The notes under the pieces are model-generated. The model saw only the letters and a list, made by a program, of their open reading frames with translations, did not search any database and was not told where the DNA came from. Below are positions 37,572 through 42,500 of a stretch of DNA of 42,500 nt, piece by piece. The stretch comes from Symbiodinium natans (taxonomy: Eukaryota; Sar; Dinophyceae; Suessiales; Symbiodiniaceae): NCBI GenBank assembly GCA_905221605.1, contig CAJNDS010002178.1, positions 439,193 to 481,692 of the forward strand, in the 5' to 3' direction. The position numbers were made by a program, and so were the translations under genes. The number at the start of each line of letters is the position of its first letter. The stretch's first letter is position 1.

Positions 37572-37672
37572 GGGTTGTAGGGATTTGAGAGGGTTTCTTT
37601 CGGGTTGAGGGTTCAGGGTTGACGTTTGCAGTTTGAGTTTGGGTGTTTAGGGTTATGCATTGCAATTGAAAG

Positions 37673-38882
37673 CCTCAACCTCAATACCAATTGAGCCCCA
37701 GTCTCCATCCCAGCCTCCAGTCCCAATCTCAACCCCGGCTTCACTGGATCGTCTACTTGAAAGCGTCTAGATGGGGAAGTGTACCTGGAGAAAGAGCTAA
37801 AATGTTCTGAAAATACGCGCTGTTCCTTGGGGATTGAGTGCTAAAGGCATCTCTGAATGAGCTGTTTCATGGCTTGTTGGGGGGCGCTGTTCCTTGCAGA
37901 AAAAGGCGATTGCAAGGACCCTGCCGCGACCCCCTCGTTGCGCGGTGTTCATTGGGGATCTCTACAGGAAACCATGTTTGCAAGGACTTCCGCGTTTGGG
38001 AGTAAACCCTAAACCCTAAACCCCAGGCCGCGCTCACTCCCCTCATCCCCAGCATCCAAGCCAGCCATACTACATCTGCCCCGAAGCCCGTAAGCCCCTG
38101 AGCCCCCTAAGCCCCTAAGCCCCCTAAGCCCCTGAGCCCCAAAGCCCCCAAAGCCCCCAAGCACCTAAGCCCCAAAGCCCCGAAGCACCGAAGCCCCGAA
38201 GACCCCAAACCCCAAAGCCCTAATCAAACCCGAAACCCCGAGGTCAGGGAACTTTGAATCGCCTCCACTGCCTCGAGCAGCAGGCGCTCCACAGTGTTTA
38301 GGGTTTTAGGGGGTTTAGGGGTTTCGGGGTTTAGGGGTTTAGGGTTTTAGGGGTTTAGGGGTTTAGGGGTTTAGGGGTTTAGGGGTTTAGGGGTTTAGGG
38401 GTTTAGGGGTTTAGGGGTTTAGGGTTTAGGGCTAAGAGGTGCAGGGGTTTTGGGTTTAAGCGTTCAGGGTTTCAGGGTTTGAGGCTTTCAAAGGGCTAGA
38501 GTTTTGGGATCGGGCTCCAGGCTCAGATACGCCCTAAAGACCCCACTAAACCGGACCAGTAAGCCCCAAACCCCTAAACAGATTTCCTCCAAACCTTTCA
38601 ACTTGGAGGCGGCACTTACATAATCTTGGCCAGAAGCTTTACGAGCACGTCTGAAACTGATAATGGATAGGCTTAAGTCCTAAACCTTAACCCCTAGCAA
38701 CAAACCCCTGACCCCTAAACCCTAAAGCCTAAACCCTAAACCCTAAAGCCTAAACCCTAAACCCTAAACCCTGAACCCTAAACCCTAAACCCTAAACCCC
38801 GCGCGCATCTCCAGGCGCATCGGCTGGAGGCCAAGGCTCAGACGGCCGCTTCGCCAGCATTGCGAGAAGGGGTCTTGAGCAG
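37673..38882 (+). CDS. Five-exon chain, Pro-rich then helical, partial gene
   Basis: Exons: 37673-37764 (STSIPIEPQSPSQPPVPIST then PASLDRLLES; donor GTCTAG); 37900-38001 (after GTTCCTTGCAG; KKAIARTLPRPPRCAVFIGD then LYRKPCLQGLPRLG; donor GTAAAC); 38027-38089 (after ACCCCAG; AALTPLIPSIQASHTTSAPK then P; donor GTAAGC); 38248-38295 (after AGGTCAG; GTLNRLHCLEQQALHS; donor GTTTAGGG); 38815-38882 (after CATCTCCAG; AHRLEAKAQTAASPALREGV then LS; donor GTTTAGGG). The four joins are all phase 0. The intron between the second and third exon would be only 25 nt and consists of telomeric units. No start or stop found, so the gene continues. Function unknown; polyproline start suggests a flexible region. 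Confidence 0.5.
38303..38430. repeat. (GTTTAGGG)n 8-mer array
   Basis: About 14 units with four Gs per unit (TTTAGGGG), starting just after the donor of the exon ending 38295. Confidence 0.9.
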
Positions 38883-39395
38883 GTTTAGGGTTTTGGGGTG
38901 TAGGGTTTAGGGTTTAGGGTTTAGGGTTTAGGGTAAGTTTTGGGGGGGCTCGGGGGGCCGAATCTTCGGGCCAGGCCCCAGAAGCTGCGATTGGATGTCC
39001 GGAAGAGTTTTTGGCTCCCTAAGCTTAGGGTTTTAAGGGTTTTAGGGTTTTTGGGTTTTTGGGTTTTGGGGTTTTAGGGTTTTAGGGTTTTAGGGTTTTT
39101 GGGTTTTTGGGTTTTAGGGTTTTAGGGTTTTAGGGTTTTTGGGTTTTAGGGTTTTAGGGTTTTAGGTTTTTTGGGTTTTAGGGTTTTAAGGGTTTTTGGG
39201 TTTTTGGGTTTTTGGGTTTTTGGGTTTTTGGGTTTTTGGGTTTTTGGGTTTTTGGGTTTTAGGGTTTTTGGGTTTTTGGGTTTTTGGGTTTTTGGGTTTT
39301 TGGGTTTTTGGGCTTTTGGGTTTTTGGGTTTTAGCGTTTAGGGTTTAGGGTTCAGGGTTTAGGGGTTTTAGGGCTCCCTAAGCACCCCAAGAGCC
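38883..39395. repeat. TTTAGGG then (TTTTTGGG)n satellite
   Basis: Starts at the donor after 38882 with TTTAGGG units, a core of about 90 bases, then from 39028 a long run of GGGTTTTT and GGGTTTTA 8-mers to about 39340. Confidence 0.9.
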
Positions 39396-39400
39396 CAATA

Positions 39401-39479
39401 CCCCTTAATTAAGGGAATATTCCTTACATCATATTAAGGATCCCTAGATAATTTATGGAATGTTCCTTAATTGAGGGGT
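39401..39479. repeat. Fold-back element of about 80 bp
   Basis: Left arm 39401-39422 (CCCCTTAATTAAGGGAATAT then TC) is nearly the reverse complement of 39458-39478; only one indel and two mismatches. The loop is AT-rich. A MITE-like hairpin inserted in repeat sequence. Confidence 0.6.
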
Positions 39480-39548
39480 TTTGGACTCTTTGGGCAAAAG
39501 GCAAAAGGGACCGGAGTGTCTACCTACGAACCTGCAAGTGACCCAAAT

Positions 39549-39677
39549 GATAATACTACTAATAACAATAATAATAACAAGAATAATAACAATAATAATA
39601 ACAATAATAAGAACAATGAAAATAACAATAATAATCACAATAATAATAACAACAACAATAATAATCATAATAATAAC
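39549..39677. repeat. AAT/AAC trinucleotide microsatellite
   Basis: Imperfect runs of AATAATAAC. The Asn-rich and Ile-rich open frames on the two strands here are artefacts. Confidence 0.95.
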
Positions 39678-39777
39678 CCTAAGCCCTTGACTAGCCGAAA
39701 CCCGGAACCCTCGGTTCCCACAACAGGAGACAACAGAGACGTACATACCTAGCCACGAACCCTCGATGAACCTAGGG

Positions 39778-40560
39778 TTTAGGGTTTAGGGTTTAGGGTT
39801 TATATAGGGTTTAGGGAGGCCCTGAACCCTTGCTTCGTGCTGGGGCACCTTGTGGCCCCCGCAAAGGTGGAGGGCAAGCTTAGCCACGTCCCAGCCTCAG
39901 TGGGGACCATTTTTCGGGGCAGGGGTTGAATAGAAAGTTTTGCCGGATTTTGCCGGGTTTTGCCGGGTGTTGCTTTTTGCTTTTGCTCCAATGGTTTGGG
40001 GGGTTTTTGTCGGGGGTGGTGGGGGGTGGGAATTTGAAAAGGTCGGGTGTGGTGGGGGTTTTGGGGTGTTCGGAAAATTGTAAAGGGTTTGTGTTCGGAG
40101 CTTTGGCGGGCTTTGCCGGGTTTTGCCTGCCGGGTTTTGCCGGGTTTCGTTTTTTGCTTTTGCTCAATGGGGCTGGGGCTGGGGCTGGGGCTGGGGCTGG
40201 GGCTGGGGCTGGGGCTGGGGCTCCCCCCCCACACAACCCCCTTCCCCCCCCTCCCGCCCCCTCCCCCTCCCCCTCCCCCCTCCCCCCTCCCCCCTCCCCC
40301 ACCCCCTCCCAAGTGACACACCGCCCATGCATCTGCGCGGCTTGTGATGGACGGTCGTCCGCATCGTCGGCCCTCACGAGAATCCTGTGCGGAGCCTCGC
40401 CGTGCAAGCGACCCCCCCCTGGTGGTTTTATGCAAACCGTCGCTGCGGACGATCTCCTTGCGAGATGCATACCAAGATCCCTACAACAGACAATCACCCT
40501 AAGCCCTAAGCTCGGGTCCAAGGTTAGGGGATAGTTAAAGGGTGAAGGGTTGTCAGGTTT
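39778..40560. other. G-rich low-complexity stretch with a duplicated segment
   Basis: Short TTTAGGG patch (39775-39810); TTTTGCCGGG motifs with a duplicated end (39970-39991 and 40148-40170, TTGCTTTTGCTC-type); (GGGGCT)n at 40165-40222, about nine units; a C-rich tract (40222-40310). Frames of about 200 codons on both strands pass through it but owe their length to the low-complexity sequence. 40316-40490 is non-repetitive and GC-rich, could contain an exon, but I cannot choose a strand. Confidence 0.6.
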
Positions 40561-40587
40561 AGTTCCCCTGTATACTTCCCTTTCTTG

Positions 40588-40928
40588 GGTTTAGGGTTTA
40601 GGGTTTAGGGTTTAGGGTTTAGGGTTTAGGGTTTAGGGTTTATAGGGTTTATAGGCTTTATAGGCTTTATAGGCTTTATAGGGTTTAGGTTTAGGAGTTA
40701 GGGTTTAGGGTTTCGGGTTTGGGGTTTGCTCCGCGTCGGCCGCGGTCTGCGAGTTCAAGAAGCCATCTCCCCCAACGAAAAGCTCACTCCGCCACAAACA
40801 GCTCCGAATGTGGCGGTTTGGGTTTAAGGTTTAGGGTTTAAGGTTTAGGGTTTAAGGTTTAGGGTTTAAGATTTAGGGTTTAGGGTTTAGGGTTTAAGGT
40901 TTAGGGTTTAAAGTTTAGGGTTATGAGG
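40588..40928. repeat. G-strand repeat with TTTATAGG and TTTAAGG variants
   Basis: TTTAGGG units (40588-40640), GGCTTTATA units (40640-40690), then after the exon at 40754-40815 alternating TTTAAGG and TTTAGGG units to 40922. Confidence 0.85.
40754..40815 (+). CDS. Single exon
   Basis: Following GTCTGCGAG, the frame encodes QEAISPNEKLTPPQTAPNVA and ends precisely at GTTTGGGTTT. The frame is open further upstream (VGRGLRV). G-strand repeat lies on both sides. Polar, Pro-containing; no family. Confidence 0.4.
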
Positions 40929-41285
40929 TACCGTATATGTTCCCTGAAAGGGTACATATAGGGCCCGAGTCTACTATTTGCTTAAGAACCCGCAACAAAA
41001 AAGGACCTCCCTATATTACCCTTGATAAGAAAGAATATTTTAATTTTCCGGGGCTCTGAAGCAATTGCTAGTCATTCATTCTAGGTTGCTTTCGTTATTA
41101 TGGTACTTGTATTCCTGCTACCATTATTGCTACCACCATGTTCTAAACTTTTCGTTGCACATATCTAAGTATGTGATGTTTCCTGAGCTCGAGGCCCTTC
41201 GCCCGAAACTCCAAACTTTGGTGACAAGTAACCCTAAACCCTAAACCCTCAACCCTAAACCCTAAACCCTAAACCCTTGGAAGAG
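40929..41285. other. Unique AT-richer stretch
   Basis: No coding evidence. Ends with a short C-strand array (41230-41275) before the next exon. Confidence 0.5.
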
Positions 41286-41351
41286 TGGATCATTCAGCAG
41301 GTCGTGAGCCTGCAGCAGACTGCCAGCGTGGAGGTCGCCAGCTTGGGATAA
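41286..41351 (+). CDS. Possible last exon, coiled coil
   Basis: After CTTGGAAGAG, the frame encodes WIIQQVVSLQQTASVEVASL then G and TAA (41349-41351). The stop lies in a 14-bp tandem duplication (AGCTTGGGATAAC twice, about 41340-41365). Upstream partner could be the exon at 40754-40815 (its donor is phase 0, as required). Confidence 0.4.
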   Translation, partial: WIIQQVVSLQQTASVEVASLG

Positions 41352-41840
41352 CAGCTTGGGATAACAAGCCTAAACCCCTGAACCCTGAACCCTGATTTAG
41401 GGTTTAGGGTTTAGGGTTTAGGGTTTAGGGTTTAGACCTAAACCCGAAACCCTGCACCCTTAACCCTGAACCCTAGCCCCTCAACCGCAAACCCTTAACC
41501 CTGAACCCGAAACCCTGAACCCTGAACCCTGAACCCTAAACCCTGATCCAAGTCCTAAGCCCCAAAGTTTTTTGGCTTCTTTTGTGCGATTGAAGCGTGT
41601 TCGCTGCATTATGAGCCCGAGACCCCGAACTCGAGGCATCTAGCTTAGGGTTTAGGGTTTAGGGTAAATGTTTTTGGGTTTAGGGTTTTTTGCTTAGGGT
41701 TGAAGGTTAGATCACTCGGTAAGTTCTGCAGCCCAACACTCCAAGCCGTTTAGGCTTTGGGGTTTAAGTTTAGGGTTTAGAGGTTAGGGATTGGGGCTTC
41801 GGGCTTCTGTCCCAATAAGGGCCCAGATGGTCTTGTTCAG
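41352..41840. repeat. Telomeric repeat in both orientations
   Basis: TTTAGGG (41396-41435) directly followed by C-strand units with GAA variants (41436-41550), then short G-strand patches (41646-41670, 41765-41790). No exon seen. Confidence 0.7.
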
Positions 41841-42003
41841 GTGTTCTGCAGGCCGGGCAGTTACACGCAGGTAGGGGGAAACCCTGAACCCACATCCCGA
41901 AACACCAATCCCCAAGCCCTAAACCGTCAACTCGTCAACTCGGAGTCAGGCGTCCGGCCTCAAGAAAGACGTACTGGCGATGCAGGAGCAGGCCCGCGTT
42001 TGA
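41841..42003 (+). CDS. Two in-phase exons, gene end
   Basis: Exon 41841-41870 has a clean acceptor (TCTTGTTCAG) and donor (CAG then GTAGGG) and encodes VFCRPGSYTQ. Exon 41950-42003 follows GGAGTCAG and encodes ASGLKKDVLAMQEQARV and TGA. Phase 0 join across a 79-nt intron. The C-terminus is a coiled-coil-like helix. Upstream exons not identified. Confidence 0.5.
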
Positions 42004-42354
42004 TGACATCGCGTCTTAAGGGTTTAGGGTGTTTAGGGTTTAGGCGCGTTAAGGAAAGGGCTTCAGGCTTCAGGGCTTGAGGGTACTCTGCGTCTTGCGG
42101 CTTGGAGGCAGCATGGGCATTTGCAGGTTTTGGGGGCTGCTTCAGATGTATGAAGCAAAGGGGAGGCGTGCCAAGTTTAGACCAGGGAGAAGGAAGGTTG
42201 AGGAATGAGTAGGGTGCAGTGTAGGGCTTAGGCCTCAGGGTTTTAGGGCTTTTGAAAGACCTTCGTTGAGTTCAGGGTTTAGGGCTTACAGCAGCTGACG
42301 TACAACCATAGGGATGCTAAACCCTAAAGACGATGCGAGATCGCTGAAGCAGTG

Positions 42355-42447
42355 ATGCCATGCACTTCTGCGGACACGGGCGAGATCTCCGAGCCGGAAG
42401 AGCTGGGAGGTGCACCCCGTGCACATGACGTGGCGCGCCTGAACGAG
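42355..42447 (+). CDS. First exon of a gene running off the window
   Basis: ATG 42355 (context GTGATGCC) opens MPCTSADTGEISEPEELGGA then PRAHDVARLNE, ending in GAG before GTAGGG. GTTTAGGG repeat follows to the end of the window. Acidic, probably disordered N-terminus. Partial; no family recognised. Confidence 0.5.
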
Positions 42448-42500
42448 GTAGGGTTTAGGGTTGAGGGTTTAGGGTTCAGGGTTTAGGGTTTGGGGTATAG

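Noticed and set aside
39453-39752. Asn-rich and Ile/Val-rich frames
   Set aside because: Translation of the AAT/AAC microsatellite.
39800-40534. Open frames of about 200 codons on both strands
   Set aside because: Length comes from (GGGGCT)n, C-rich and TTTTGCCGGG low-complexity sequence; all frames are open on both strands and no domain is visible.
1-42500. Chromosome end (true telomere)
   Set aside because: Arrays occur throughout, change orientation repeatedly and are separated by coding islands; neither window end is a long terminal array.

Overview
The window is eukaryotic nuclear DNA made of two interleaved materials: telomere-type heptamer repeats, (TTTAGGG)n and its complement (CCCTAAA)n with many variants, and short GC-rich islands that read as protein-coding exons. 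No prokaryotic gene organisation, rRNA or CRISPR is visible. TTTAGGG telomere repeats occur in plants, green algae, apicomplexan relatives and dinoflagellates. Many small exons, non-uniform splice donors, and every supported exon lying on the + strand (a unidirectional gene cluster) make a dinoflagellate my best guess, but this is inference. The repeat blocks are not a chromosome end: they switch orientation dozens of times.

The main point is how repeats and exons fit together. An island is usually preceded by C-strand repeat and followed by G-strand repeat, so a typical intron starts with GTTTAGGG repeats, passes through a short unique core and ends in CCCTAAA repeats shortly before an AG. 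Using GT-AG rules and codon phase, several small multi-exon genes assemble by eye: 8569-12735 (Cys-rich plus coiled coil, about 200 aa), 12786-14190 (90 aa), 14381-15781 (signal-peptide-like start, TPR-like helices, 265 aa), 20946-23726 (115 aa, five exons), 28286-30849 (74 aa), 33695-34020, 37673-38882, 41841-42003, and a first exon at 42355-42447 whose gene runs off the window. Coiled-coil exons at 342-3097 and 4874-8043 probably belong to one to three more genes, the latter ending in a membrane-anchored exon.

Layout: 0-8 kb, coiled-coil exons between large telomeric arrays, with a tRNA-like element near 3.8 kb and a membrane-protein exon at 7.6-8.0 kb. 8.5-15.8 kb, three head-to-tail genes. 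16-20.6 kb, exons of an unresolved gene starting with a zinc-ribbon-like exon. 20.7-23.7 kb, a 9-mer satellite, a (TTTGGGG)n array of about 570 bp and the 115-aa gene. 24-28 kb, small isolated exons and a tandemly duplicated noncoding unit. 28-31 kb, the 74-aa gene. 31-36 kb, fold-back elements, a low-GC segment, one three-exon gene fragment and orphan terminal exons. 36-38.9 kb, a frameshifted coding segment, a telomeric array bracketed by 24-bp direct repeats, and a five-exon chain containing a putative 25-nt intron. 39-42.5 kb, variant satellites, microsatellites and the last exons.

Almost none of the predicted products belongs to a family I can name; many are short amphipathic or coiled-coil segments. 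Exon joins were inferred by eye from phase and splice motifs and have no transcript support.
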